From NCBI GenBank assembly GCA_007570785.1, contig ML661796.1, positions 1,420,284 to 1,484,283 of the forward strand: 64,000 bases of DNA. The letters run 5' to 3'. The stretch comes from Antilocapra americana (lineage: Eukaryota; Chordata; Mammalia; Artiodactyla; Antilocapridae). The notes beneath the pieces were generated by a model that saw nothing but the letters and a program-made list of their open reading frames with translations, had not been told where the DNA came from and made no database searches. Positions within the stretch are counted from its first letter, which is position 1. The number at the start of each line of letters is the position of its first letter. Shown here in pieces: positions 45,022 to 56,287 of this stretch. The position numbers were made by a program, and so were the translations under genes.

Positions 45022-45190
45022 TTCAGGTTTATTGGGATATGATTGGCATACAACATTTCATAAATTTAAGATGTACAATGTGTTGTTTTGATGTATATTG
45101 CAAAATGATTTCCACCATAGTTTTTAGCTGACATCTCCATCACATCACATATTTATCACTTATTTTTTGTGGTGTGAAGGCTTTCTACTA
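45022..45190 (-). mobile_element. L1 3'-end fragment
   Basis: 'ggtttattgggatatgattg', 'gatgtacaatgtgttgtttt', 'gcaaaatgatttccaccata' give antisense L1 3'-UTR. Confidence 0.75.
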
Positions 45191-45248
45191 CTTTTGATCA
45201 AAAAGTCTTAGCTACCATACTGTAGGGGATAAAAAGAAATATTGAAGT

Positions 45249-45914
45249 TTGTTATAGACTGAATTTCTACACCCTTTCCCAGTTCATATGTTGAAACCTT
45301 TACATTACCCAATGTAATGGCATTTGGAGGTAGAACCTTTGGGAGGTGATTAGGTCTTAAGGGTGATGCCCTCATGCATAGGATTGTGCTGTACTTAGTT
45401 GTTCAGTCGTGTCTGGCTCTTTGTGACCCATAGACTGTAGCCCATGAGGCTTCTCTGTCCATGGAATCCTCCAAGCAAGAATACTGGAGTAAGTTGCCAT
45501 ACCCTCCTCCAGGGGATCTTCCCAGTCCAGGGATTGTACCCAGGTTCGATTATTTACCGCATGAGTCACCAGGGAAGCCCAAGAATACTGGAGAAGTTCC
45601 TTCTCTAGGGGAAATTCCTGACTCAGGAATGGAACTGGGGTCTCCTGCATTAAAGGAATATTCTTTACCATCTGAGATGCATAGGATTAGTGCCCTTCTA
45701 AAAGAGGCTCCAGGGAGCTCTGTTGCCCATTCTGTCAGGAGAAGACACAGGGAGGAGATGATTGTCTTCAAACCAGGAAGTGGGTCCTCACTGAATCTGC
45801 TAGTACCTTGATCTTAGACTTCCAGCCTCCAGAACTGTGAGAAATAACTGTTTGTTTTTAAAGCCACTTAGTCTATGGTATTTTTGTTATATAGCAGCCC
45901 AAATGGACTAAGAC
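45249..45914 (+). mobile_element. MLT1 (ERVL-MaLR) LTR split by a SINE
   Basis: It starts 'gttatagactgaatttctac' and proceeds 'cagttcatatgttgaaacct', 'ggtgattaggtcttaaggg', then after the SINE 'agtgcccttctaaaagagg', 'ccttgatcttagacttcc', 'ccagaactgtgagaaataac' and ends near 'gactaagaca'. This is a near-complete MLT1 LTR with a dimeric SINE at 45386-45676. Non-coding. Confidence 0.88.
45386..45676 (-). mobile_element. Dimeric Bov-tA SINE
   Basis: Minus-strand dimer of 291 bp: two antisense heads ('caccagggaagccc' near 45567-45580, and the 'ttctttaccatctgag' end near 45661-45676). A perfect 12-bp TSD 'atgcataggatt' lies at 45374-45385 and 45677-45688. Confidence 0.94.
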
Positions 45915-46101
45915 AAGCATGTTCAGTGACTGGAAAATAATATGACCAGGAATAAGATCATCACATGGAAATGTCATAAGCAATTGCTAGAGGTGAGATG
46001 GTGATTTGATTTCAAGTTTCCCAGAAGTCAGAGGTAAGGAGGAAAAGCTAACCAGATAAATTAATCGAATTATATCATAAGATACAAGCAAATTTTTCTT
46101 T

Positions 46102-46163
46102 TAATGAGAAACAGCAGTCTCCTGCCCTTTGCCTTCTTATTAGCTACTTTTATTTAGTGTTTA
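46102..46163 (+). repeat. Exact 62-bp dispersed repeat, copy 1
   Basis: Identical over all 62 bp to 48007-48068 (begins 'taatgagaaacagcag', ends 'tttatttagtgttta'). The flanks are unrelated and it belongs to no recognised repeat family. Confidence 0.95.
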
Positions 46164-46533
46164 GTATTTTAGATTACTGGCATCTCTGAGAATTATTCTT
46201 TGCATACTTGTAAAGAGAATAATTTCTTGGTACTAATGAAATGCAATTTTGTATTCTTTTCCTTTAATACAGGCTAATACACATTCTGGTAAAAGCAATC
46301 CAAAATATTAACATTCAAAGATGAAATTCAGAATATGATTCCTTAACACTTGTCTGAAACAGCTTCAACAGAACCCCCTGGGCCTTTAATTGGAGAGGTG
46401 TTTGTGGGGATGAATTGAGTACTAATTTCTTGTCATTTCATTTGCTTATAAGTGATGACAGTGATGTAATGGGTACCATGAAAGTTTATAGTACACATAG
46501 CTCATGATGAGCTGCCATCTAGATTCTCTGATA

Positions 46534-46747
46534 AAAAGCGAAAGTGTTAGTTACTCAGTGTGTCCGACTCTTTACAAACCCATGGACTATAGTTGGCCAG
46601 GCTCCTCTGTCCATGGAATTCTCCAGGCAAAAATGCTGGAGTGGGTAGCCATTCCATTCTTGAGGGGATCTTCCCAACCCAGGTATCAAGCCCTGGTCTC
46701 CCTCACTGCAGGCAGATTCTTTACGATCTGAACTATCAGAGAAGCCC
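46534..46747 (-). mobile_element. Bov-tA SINE
   Basis: Minus-strand copy with a perfect 13-bp TSD 'agattctctgata' (46521-46533 and 46748-46760). Confidence 0.95.
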
Positions 46748-46794
46748 AGATTCTCTGATATTTGAGTCTAAATTAGGATAAAACTTATGGTGAT

Positions 46795-46998
46795 TATGAG
46801 GTTAGGCTCTGGGATCAAAACCTGTCTCTACTATTTCCTAGATGTGTGATTTTGTATAAATCTTTAATATTATTAAACCTCAGTTTTGTCTTCTATAAAA
46901 TGAGGATAATAATAGTACATAATTCAGAGGGTTGTTTTAAGAGTCAGTGAGAAAATCCATATAAGAGAGGTTGGTGCATCATACATGCTCATAAATAT
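46795..46998 (+). repeat. MIR relic
   Basis: 'ctactatttcctagatgtgt', 'cctcagttttgtcttctat', 'aaaatgaggataataatag' and 'gggttgttttaagagtcag' are sense MIR. Confidence 0.78.
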
Positions 46999-46999
46999 T

Positions 47000-48006
47000 A
47001 GATATTATTTTTGTTTTAAGCTCTAAATTTTTAAACAGTCAGCTTCAGTGACTGTCACTCTAGTTTCCTGGCCCAGGACAGGACAATTTTCTTAAACAGT
47101 AAGTTCTAATTTCCTTTGCATTGTATGCAATAGTATAAAGGGCTTTGAAATGATAACAAAGATACTATCTTTGAAGGTAAGATTTATAAAGTTCTTTCTC
47201 TTTGGTATATTTTAATTTCTTAAATTTTAGGAATAAACTTGTTTCATGCATTATAAAAACAAAATTATAGCTTGTCATTAACTGTTCATGTTCAGTACAG
47301 AAACTAAAAGACAAAAACACATTTTTATAAAAATGGAAAATCAAAACCATGTGATCTCGTATTCAAAGACTTCCAAGAACACATGCTGATCTGTAAATAA
47401 AGATATGTAGAAACAAGAATGTCCTCATATATAGAAAAATATACAAACTCAAAAGCAAAACAGATTCTCCTCTGATCTAAATCTGATGGACATAAAGTGA
47501 GATATAGATTAGCAGACAGCATGTTTAAAGTAAACAGCTGCTAATAAATCAGGCAAAAGAATCATTCTTGAAAATTGACTGAGGCAGGATGACACCATGC
47601 TAACCCTAACTGCACCAGTTTTAGGGCCAAATTTAGAGGACTAAGGAAGAAAACAGTGGAAGTGATTTTGTGGATAAGGGATGTATTTAAAACCTTTAAA
47701 GTAGATTACTACTTATAGACTATTATATAAATTATTATGGAACCACAATCATCTTTCTCTTACTATAAGTAAAAGCTAAAGTAGTACTTAATTATAATGC
47801 ATTACTAGATTAAACCTTTTCTTTTTTATTTCTTTCTTTAAACACTGTCAACACAAACTTGATGTGAAGGCCAACTCTGCCACTTACTGCTATGAAGCTT
47901 TAAGTAAAAGAGTGTGCTAAATGCATTTTAAACCTTTGCTTGTCCTTTTTTCATCAGATTAAAGTATGTGCATAGTTTTAAAAATTGAATATTATTCAAA
48001 AACTTA
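47000..48006. other. Unrecognised, no gene seen
   Basis: About 1 kb, AT-rich. Minus frames 47165-47350 and 47325-47522 have no domain. No RNA gene seen. Confidence 0.45.
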
Positions 48007-48068
48007 TAATGAGAAACAGCAGTCTCCTGCCCTTTGCCTTCTTATTAGCTACTTTTATTTAGTGTTTA
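48007..48068 (+). repeat. Exact 62-bp dispersed repeat, copy 2
   Basis: Perfect copy of 46102-46163, 1,905 bp downstream and in the same orientation. It abuts the 3' end of an old L1M. Confidence 0.95.
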
Positions 48069-48094
48069 AAATTTTATTATGTTTAAACATTACA

Positions 48095-49700
48095 CAATTA
48101 AAATTTGAATACATTTCCATTGGGAATGATTCAGGCTGTTCATAAGTGCTCCTTTCACTTTCCATCCTCTTTCCTGAAGTAATCATCGTCATCAAGTTTG
48201 ATATGAATCTTTACAGTCCATTCCCTATGGGTTCACCTATCTATGTACTTACACATTTGTTAGGTTACATTATTGAGATTATAGCATAAAAATTATTTAG
48301 CAACTTTTTTTCCTCACTGAACAATATGCCATGGGGACCCTTCCATGTCAGTGCATACAGACCTATTTCATTTCTCTTAACCACTGCATAATATCAGTAT
48401 ATGGCTATTTAACAATCAACAAACATTTAGGTTGCTTCCCACTTTTTACAAGTAAAAATAATAAAGCAGTAAACGTCTTTGTCCCTGTTTCTTTGTATGA
48501 ACACATTTGCTGAATCCAAAACTATGTATATTTTATATTTTGATAGCAACTGAGGAATTTCTTTCTGAAGAGATCATATTCTTCTATAGGTTTCCAGCAA
48601 AAGTAGAAATTTTTTACCAATTTCATAAACAAAGCTGTTGTTTAAATATCATTTTCCCTGATAACTGGTGAGACTATACACATTTTTATCTTTATAATTG
48701 CCATGTAAATTTCTTTTTCTCTGAATGATGTAATCATATCACTTCCAACCCCCCCTTTAAAATAGATTTTTTACTTTTTCCTAGAGTTTCTTCCATATGA
48801 CCTAGATATGAATGCTTTGTCATGTATGTTGCATATCTCTTTGACTCTGTCACTTTTCTTCTTCACTTAGTTCACAGCCTCTACTAATTAAAAACAATTA
48901 ATTATATAATGTATTATTATATAAATAATAATTTAATGTTTATTATCTGACTCAATGGACTTGAGTTTGAGCAAGCTCCAGGAGATGGTGAAAGACAGGG
49001 AGGCTTGGCGTGCTTCAGTCCATGGGGTCGCAAAGAGTTGGACACGACTGATAGACTGAACAGCAATTGTTAAATTTATTGATTGCATAATTGTTCATTC
49101 TTTTTCTTCATGGATATGTCATTTGATTCTTGCTAAATGATCTTTCTTACCCTATGATAAAAATATCTTCCTACATTTTCTTCTTAAAGCTTACTGTAAT
49201 ATTCAATTACATTACTGACATTTAGCTCTTTAGTTCATCTGGATTTTTTGTGTGTTATCCCTTAGAACAGGAGCTTTATGTTTTCCTAATGTACAGTAAA
49301 TTATTCTACTATCATTTAACACATAGTCCATTGTTTCCTTTATAATTTGAGAAGCTACTTTGTCACCTATTAAATGTCCTGGCTTTCTATTCTGTCTCAC
49401 TAATTAAGCTGTTTATTTTAATTACTATACCCTATTTTTTACCTTATAGAATATTTTACTATCTGATAAAGCAACCTTTCACTGTTCTTTTTTGTTCATC
49501 TTTTAAAACTAATTTTCATTTATTTTTATTTTCCAAGATGAATATAAAATCACCTAGCCAAGTTTCATAAAATATCTATTGGAATAATATTTGTGATTGC
49601 ACTGGATTTGTAGATTAATTTAGGGAGAAATGGCATCTTTAAAATTATAAGTTTCTCCAGCCTTGATCTTGATATATCTCTCCTTTGAGATGTTTTTTTT
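48095..49700 (-). mobile_element. Old L1M, 3'-UTR into ORF2
   Basis: Plus-strand order: 'ctctttcctgaagtaatcat', 'caatatgccatggggaccct', 'catttaggttgcttcccac', then antisense ORF2 motifs ('cacctagccaagtttcataa', 'ttagggagaaatggcatct', 'tctccagccttgatcttg'). All frames are decayed. A BovB end fragment interrupts it at about 48948-49065. Confidence 0.75.
48948..49065 (+). mobile_element. BovB LINE, last 115 bp
   Basis: 'gactcaatggacttgagttt' to 'ggacacgactgatagactga', sense, within the L1M. The extreme 5' truncation leaves only the 3' end. Confidence 0.9.
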
Positions 49701-49729
49701 TTTGTTTATAATCTTTACTTAAATGTATG

Positions 49730-49953
49730 TACAAGACCGGGAGCTGACTGTGGCTCAGATCATATACTCCTTATTGCCAAATTCAGACTTAAATTGAAGA
49801 GAAAACCACTAGTGATGCCATCCAACAATCTCATCCTCTGTCGTCCCCTTCTCCTCCCACCTTCAGTCTTCCTCAGTATCAGGGTCTTTTCAAATGAGTC
49901 GGTTCTTCACATCAGGTGGCCAAAGTATTGGGGTTTCAGCTTCAGCATCTTAG
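49730..49953. mobile_element. Two BovB pieces joined in opposite orientations
   Basis: 49730-49812 is sense BovB from the endonuclease-to-RT linker ('aagaccgggagctgactgtg', 'gagaaaaccactag'). 49813-49953 is antisense BovB from near the 3' end ('atgccatccaacaatctcat'). They join without spacer. Confidence 0.8.
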
Positions 49954-51319
49954 ACTTTAAAGTTGATGCTACAATAAGTTAAAACTTTTGGGGATTTTGG
50001 AATGGAATAAATGTATTTTGTATGTAAGAAGGACATGAATTTTCTGGGGAAAGGGGTAGAGTACCATTGAATGATTTTTGTTGTTATTTTCCAGTGGCTG
50101 AGTTGTGTCTCTTTGCCACCGCATGGACTGCAACACGCCAGGCTTCCCTTTCCTTCTCTGTCTCCTGTAGTTTGATCAAACTCATGTACATTGAATCAGT
50201 GATGCTATCTAACCATCTCATCCTCTGCCTCCCTCTTCTTTTGCCTTCAATCTTTTCCTGAATCAGGGTCTTTTTGAATGAGTTGGCTCTTTGCATCAGG
50301 TGGCCAAAGTTTTGGAGTTTCAGCATCAGTCCTTCCAATGAATATTCAGGGTTGATTTCCTTTAGGATTGACTGGTCTGATCTCCTTGTAGTCTAAGGGA
50401 CTCTCAAGAGTCTTCTCCAGCACCACAGTTCAAAAGCATCAATTCTTTGGTGCTCAGCCTTCTTTATGGTCCGACACTCACATCCATACATGACTACTGG
50501 AAAAACCATAGCTTTGATTATACAAACCTTTGTTGACAAAATGATGTCTTTGCTTTTTATTATGCTGTCTAGGTTTGTTATAGCTTTCCTTCCAAGGAGC
50601 AAGCATCTTTTCATTTCATGGCTGCAGTCACCATCTGTAGTGATTTTGGAGCCCAAGAAAATCAAATCTGTTACTACTTCTACTTTTTCCCATTCTATTT
50701 GGCATGAAGTGATGGGACCCAAGGCCATGATCTTTGTGCTTTGAATGCTGAGTTTCAAGCCAGCTTTCTCACTCTCTTCTTCACCTTATGAAGAGGCTCT
50801 TTAGTGCCTCTTAACTTTCTGCCATTAGAGGTGTATTATCTGCATATCTGAGTTTATTGATATTTCTCCTGGCAATCTTGATTACAGCCTGTGATTCATC
50901 CAGCATGGTATTTCACATGATGTACTCTGTATACAAGTTAAATAAACAAGGTGACTATATATAGCCTTGTCAAACTCTTTTCCCAATTTTAAGCCAGTCT
51001 GTGATTCTATGTCCAGTTCTAACTGTTGTTTCTTGACCTTCATACAGGTTTCTCAGGGGCAGGTAAGGGAGTTTGGCATCTCCATCTCTTTAAGAATTTC
51101 CCATAGTTTGTTGTGATCCACATAGTCAAAGGCTTTCACGTAGTCAATGAGGCAAAAGTAGATATTTTTCTGGAATTCTGTTGCTTTCTCTATGATCTAG
51201 TGAATATTGGCAACTTGATCTCTGGTTCCTCTGCTTTTTCTAAACCCAGGTTGTACATCTGGAAGTTCTCAATTCACATACTACTGAAGCCTAGTTTGAA
51301 GGATTTTAAACAATACCTT

Positions 51320-51432
51320 TGGCAGATTCATGTCAATGTATGGCAAAACCAACATGATAATGTAAAGAAAATAAAAACAAAACAAAACAAAACAAAATAA
51401 ATAAATAAATAAATAATCCAAAAATAAAAAAA
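51320..51432 (+). mobile_element. L1_BT 3' tail inside BovB
   Basis: 'gattcatgtcaatgtatgg', 'taatgtaaagaaaataaa' and a long (AAAAC)n/(AAAT)n tail. A 13-bp TSD 'taaacaatacctt' lies at 51307-51319 and 51433-51445. Confidence 0.93.
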
Positions 51433-51930
51433 TAAACAATACCTTACTAGCATGCAAAATGAAAGCAATCATCCGGTAGTTTGAGCATTCTTTAGCACTA
51501 CCTTTCTTTAAGACTGGAATGAAAACTGACCTTTTCCAGTCCTGTGGTCCCTGCTGAGTTTTCCAAATTTGCTGACATATTGAGTGCGGCACTTTAACAG
51601 CATCATCTTTTAGGATTTGAAATAGCTCAGCTGGAATTCTATCACTCCACTAGCTTTGTATATAGTGATGCTTTCTAAGGCCCTCTTGACTTTGCACTCC
51701 AGGATGTCTGGCTCTAGGTGAATGATCACACCACTGTGGTTATCCTGGTCATTAAGATCTTTTTTCTATAGTTCTTCTGTGTATTCTTGCCACCTCTTCT
51801 CAATCTCTTTGGCCTCTGTTAGGTTCTTACTGTTCCTGTCCTTTATTGTGTCCATCCTTGCATGGAATGTTCCCTTGGTATTTCCAGTTTTCTTGAAGAA
51901 ATGTCTGGTCTTTCCCATTCTATTGTTCCC

Positions 51931-53335
51931 CTTTATGAATCACAGCCTTGCTGTGGTGAAGGGGTTCACATAACTAAATGAAGCTATGAGCCATGCCATG
52001 TAAGGCCATTAAGATGGAAGGGTCATAGTGGAGAGTTCTGACTATACATGGTCCACTGGAGGAGAGAATGGAAAATTGCTTCAGTATTCTTGCTGTGAGA
52101 ATCCAATGAACAGTATGAAAAGGCAAAAAGGTATGACACTAGAAGATGAGCCATCCAGGTGTCCAATATGCTACTGAGGAAGAGCAGAAGGCAGTTACTA
52201 ATAGCTCCAGAAAGAGTGAAGTGGCTGGGCCAAAGCAGAAATGATGCTCAGTTGTAGCTATGTCTGGTGGTGAAAGTCAAGTTCAATGGTCTAAAGAACA
52301 AGATTGCATAGGAACCTGGAATGCTGAGTCTGTGAGTCCAGGTAAATTGGGTGTGGTAAGCAGGAGATGGAAAGAGTAAATATCAACATCATAGGAATCA
52401 GTGAACTAAAATGGACAGGAATGGGCAAATTTAATTCATATGACCATTATATATACCTTTTAGGCAAGAACCCTTTAGAAGAAAGGGAGTAACCCTCATA
52501 GTCAACAAAAGAGTCTGAAATGCAGTACTTGGGAGCAACCTCAAAAACGACAGAATGACCTCAGATCGTTTCCAAGGCAAACCATTCAACATCACGGTAA
52601 CCAACTTGTGCTGGAGAAGCTGAAGCTGACTGGTTCTATAAAGACCTACAAGACTTTCTAGAACTAACACCAAAAAAAGATGTCCTTTTCATCGTAGGGG
52701 ACTGGAATGCAAAAGTAGGAAGTCAAGAGATACCTGGAGTATCAGGCAAGTTTGGCCTTAGAGTACAAAATGAAGTAGGGCAAAGGCTAACAGAGTTTTG
52801 TCAAGCGAAAACACTGGTCATAGAAAATACCCTTTTCCAAAAGCACAAGAGACAATTCTATACATGGACATTACCAGATAGTCAATACTGAAATCAGATT
52901 GATTATATTCTTTGCAGCTGAAGATGGGGAAGCTCTATACAGTCAGCAAAAACAAGACCTGAAGCTGACTGGCTCAGATAATGAACTCCTTATTGCAAAA
53001 TTGAAGAAAATAGGGAAAACCACTAGGCCATTAAAGTATGACCTAATCAAATCTCACATGATAATACAGTGGAGGTGACAAATAGATTCAAGGCATGAGA
53101 TCTGGTAGACAGAGTGCCTGAAGAATTATGGACAGAGGTTTATAGCATTGTACAGGAGGTGATGACCAAAACCACCCCCAAGAAAAATAAATGCAAAAAA
53201 GCAAAATGATTGAGGAAGCCTTACAAATAGCTGAGAAATGAAGAGAAGTGAAAGGCAAAGGAGAAAGGGAACGATATACTCAAGTGAATGCAGAATTCCA
53301 TAGTATAGCAAGGAGAGATAAGGCCTTCTTCAATG
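51931..53335 (+). pseudogene. BovB 5' part: endonuclease domain remnant, inverted
   Basis: It begins at the BovB 5' region ('gaatcacagccttgctgtgg', 'gaagctatgagccatgcc') and runs through the endonuclease coding region to 'gataaggccttcttcaatg'. The peptide GDWNAKVG (about 52699-52722) is the conserved APE-type Asp/Asn motif. A TGA (near 52888) replaces the usual Arg codon before NQIDYI, and several indels break the frame. In an active element this domain nicks target DNA for reverse transcription. Confidence 0.85.
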
Positions 53336-54525
53336 GAATGATTGTATGCCCTCAAATTTCATATGTTGAAATCCTAGTTCCCCAGTGTGATGGTATTTGG
53401 AAGTGGGGGACCCTTTTGGAGGTGACTAGGTCATGAAAGTGGAGCCCTCATAAATGAAATTAGTGTCCTTATAAAAGAGATATCAGAGAGCTCTCTACCC
53501 CCTTCCACCATGTGAGGACACAGAGAAGATGGCTGAATAGAAAAACTCTGTTTCTTCAGTCTCTACTACTATGACATACTTCTGGGCAATGAATATTTGG
53601 GCTTTTTTCCTATACCAAGAATTCTCCAATTCTGTGCAGACACCAGCTGAATGTTTTACAATTCAATTCAATTCTAACACTATCTACCATGAGTTAGTGT
53701 TAGATTCATAGGATAAGGGCTCAGTTCCACAAGACTGTCCGCCACTTTGATGCTAATTGCTAACCTGAGCCTCTGGTGCTTCTGACCATCAGTTATAAAT
53801 TTACAGTTCTCTTTACCCCATCCTTGGGTTTGATAATTTGTTAGACCATCTCAGAGAACTCTGGGAAGCAGTTTATTATAAATGGATACAACTCAAGAAC
53901 AGCCAGATTAAGAAATGCACAAGGCAAGGTGTGAGGGAGAGGTGCATGGATTTTTCCATGCTGTCTCCAGGTATACCACCAACCTGGAAGCCCTTTGAAC
54001 TTAGTACTTTCAGGATTTTTATGGTTGCTTCATCAGGTAGGCATGATTGATTATTAACTCAATCTCTAGATTCTGTCCCCTCCCTGGAGGATGAGGGTTA
54101 GAGCTTAAAGTTCTAAGCTTCTAATCATGGCTTCACCCCCATATAGGAGCCCACCAAGAGTCACCTAATTAGAAAAAGAACATGCTCTTGTCACTCAGGG
54201 AATTCCAAAGGATTTATGATCTCTGAAGTCAAATGCCAAATATTAGGACAAAAGATTCTCCTGGCACCTGTATTGCTCAGGAAATTGCAAAAATTTTGGG
54301 AGTTCTGGTCAGGATCTTGGGATAATGAGCAAAATATGTATTTCTTATTATATCATAATGGCTATCTACAAACCAGGAAGCAGGTCCTTACCAAACACTG
54401 AATCTGCTAGCACCTTGATATTAACTTCCCAACTTCCAGAACTGTGAGAAGTAACTGTCTGTTGTTTAAGCCATCTTCCCTATGTTATGTTTTTGGTAGC
54501 AGCCCAAACATATTAAGACAGATAG
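53336..54525 (+). mobile_element. MLT1 LTR, cut by BovB and by an LTR-like insertion
   Basis: The left piece 53336-53534 ('aatttcatatgttgaaatcc', 'gtgatggtatttggaagtgg', 'ccaccatgtgaggacacag') and right piece 54358-54525 ('aaaccaggaagcaggtcctt', 'ccagaactgtgagaagtaac') form one MLT1. Its first few bases lie left of the BovB near 50060-50076. Confidence 0.85.
53535..54357 (-). mobile_element. Probable solitary LTR inside MLT1
   Basis: An 823-bp insertion flanked by 'atggct' at 53529-53534 and 54358-54363. On the minus strand it shows a polyadenylation signal AATAAA (plus 53872-53877) in an LTR-like R/U5 setting and a purine-rich end. It resembles mammalian ERV LTRs with 'gttctctgagatggtctaa' and 'cagctggtgtctgca' (minus), whose family name I cannot fix. 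No retroviral genes. The 70-codon plus frame inside is chance. Confidence 0.6.
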
Positions 54526-54529
54526 ATTT

Positions 54530-55060
54530 CTCATAACATGGCAGTTCTAGTAGACAAAAGAATTTGAATAATATAATTAGCAAATTTTATCTCAAATATA
54601 TATAAACATTTTACTGAAAAAACATAAGTATTATTTTCAAACTCACTTGGAAATGTCTTAAATATTGACTATATTGACTACATGTTAAGCTACAAAAGAT
54701 CTATAAATCTCCAAAAGTAAAAATCATATAGATCAAATTCTCTGCTTCAAATGTAATACAATAACAAATCAGTAAAGAAAGTTTATCAAAAAATAGGTTC
54801 TGTCTACTTAGAATCTTCAAAACACCTTTTAAAATAAATCTTAGGCTAAAGAAGGAATCAAGATAAATTTACAAACTGTTACTATTTATAAATGAAAAAT
54901 GAGAAAAATATACATTCAAAAATATAGAATATAACTGAAATGGTAAGCAGAAGAAAATTAAGTAGTTATTCAAAAGTGAAGAAATCTTAAAATAAATGGA
55001 TGAAGCATTTAAAAATTCAGAAGAAATTTTCAGAAAAAAGAATCTAAAATGGAGAAACTA
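54530..55060 (+). mobile_element. Old L1M ORF2 fragment
   Basis: Sense motifs: 'ctagtagacaaaagaattt', 'tgactacatgttaagctaca', 'caataacaaatcagtaaag', 'gctaaagaaggaatcaaga'. This matches L1 ORF2 upstream of the RT core, heavily decayed. Confidence 0.6.
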
Positions 55061-55135
55061 GAAATTATAGAAACAGATATTAATGGTGATTCTTATGTAG
55101 TCAAATGTAGCAATTACTGGTTTAGAAGTAGCACT

Positions 55136-55330
55136 GTTTCAGCGCATCAGCTGGCAAACTTTTGTGAAGGTGCAGATAGGAAATATGTTTGGCTTTGCAG
55201 GCCAAATGGTCTCTGTCTCAGCTATGCAGATCTGCCATTATAGATCGAAAGCAGCCATGCACAATACATAAATGAAGTGGTGTTGCTATGCTCCAATAAA
55301 ACTCCGTATTTACAAAACATGCAGCCATGA
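55136..55330. mobile_element. hAT-Charlie-type DNA transposon relic (MER58-like)
   Basis: 'agctggcaaacttttgtgaa', 'ggctttgcaggccaaatgg', 'cgaaagcagccatgcacaa', 'ccaataaaactccgtattta' are the order seen in a common non-autonomous hAT family. The subfamily is uncertain. Confidence 0.65.
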
Positions 55331-55334
55331 TCAA

Positions 55335-55700
55335 GACTAATCAATGTCCTTTGGGCAGTCCTGCTTCAACATTATTGCTTGTAGACATGCTGTTCATAAG
55401 GACTTCATGCAGAGTTTAATATTGTAACAGTCAGAAGGCACCTAAATCACAGTATTAATTGTTCCCTATAAATTGCCTGTGGTAAAGCTGACCTTGTGAG
55501 CAAGATCCAGAAGAAAAGAGGCTTTTACTGGAGAAGTCAGGGAAATTGAGTGGAAAGCTTAGATCTAGGAACTTGTCGGATATAAAACTTATCTATTTTA
55601 AATGACACGAGTAATAGCAGCAAACAAGGAAAATGAGGACTTTTCTGGATAAAATGGGATGCTGCTATGAACTGATTCAAGCTTCTCTGGCTATGCACAG
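55335..55700. other. Unrecognised, no gene seen
   Basis: No repeat, gene or RNA recognised. Confidence 0.45.
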
Positions 55701-55705
55701 TATCA

Positions 55706-55930
55706 GTGCATGCATGTGTGCTATGTTGATTCAGTCATGTCCGACTCTTTGCAACCCTATGGACTGCAGCCCGCCAGCCTCCTCTGTCCAAGGGATTCTC
55801 CAGGGAAGAATACTGGAGTGAGTTGCCATGCCCTCCACCAGGGGAACTTCTTGATCTAGGGATCGAACCTGTGTCTCCTGCGGCTCCTGCATTGGCAGGC
55901 AGGTTCTTTACCATCTGAGCCACCTGGGAA
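55706..55930 (-). mobile_element. Bov-tA SINE with a small internal duplication
   Basis: Minus-strand copy. Near 55876-55892 the motif 'ctcctgcggctcctgc' repeats CTCCTGC, an expansion absent from other copies. TSD candidate 'agcttct' at 55680-55686 and 55934-55940. Confidence 0.9.
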
Positions 55931-55934
55931 ATTA

Positions 55935-56287
55935 GCTTCTGACAATTGGAGGTGGCAGTAACATGCTTCTCCCCAGCTTACCACTGGGTGGTATACGACA
56001 ATGATGGCAAGTCTCAGCCTAAATTCTTCCTCAAGTACAGATATTCACTAAGAAGTAGGCAGAAAAACTACATGGAACTGCATTTCTGTCCTTTTAGGTT
56101 TTCCATCAAGCACTTTGTATGAGAGGTTCATTATGAGGAGGATGGAACTAACATTCTCGTGACATGATTAGCCAGTTTCCTAGATGGAATGGTGACAGGG
56201 TTCTCTTTTAAACTGAAAATAAACATATTCAGGGTGCTCTTCATAGGTGTCAGACTGATGGCTTTGCCAGATTGTTATACATTGTTT
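55935..56287. other. Unrecognised, no gene seen
   Basis: A 350-bp interval between two SINEs with no recognised content. Confidence 0.45.

Larger units (their letters stand above)
50077..53335 (-). mobile_element. Near-full-length BovB LINE with 5' inversion
   Basis: Minus-strand BovB from the RT region to the 3' end occupies 50077-51930. The 5' part, in plus orientation, occupies about 51931-53335. An 8-bp TSD 'gaatgatt' flanks the whole (50069-50076 and 53336-53343). Full-length BovB is about 3.2 kb, with an APE-type endonuclease then RT. Here the endonuclease peptide 'FIVGDWNAKVGSQE' is in the inverted part (near 52687) and minus frames such as 50393-50758 ('LGSKITTDGDCSHEMKR') are in the other. 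In-frame stops and an L1_BT insertion show it is dead. The geometry is that of twin priming. Confidence 0.92.

Noticed and set aside
51361..51432. (AAAAC)n/(AAAT)n tract as an independent microsatellite
   Set aside because: It is the tail of the L1_BT insertion, bracketed by that insertion's TSD.
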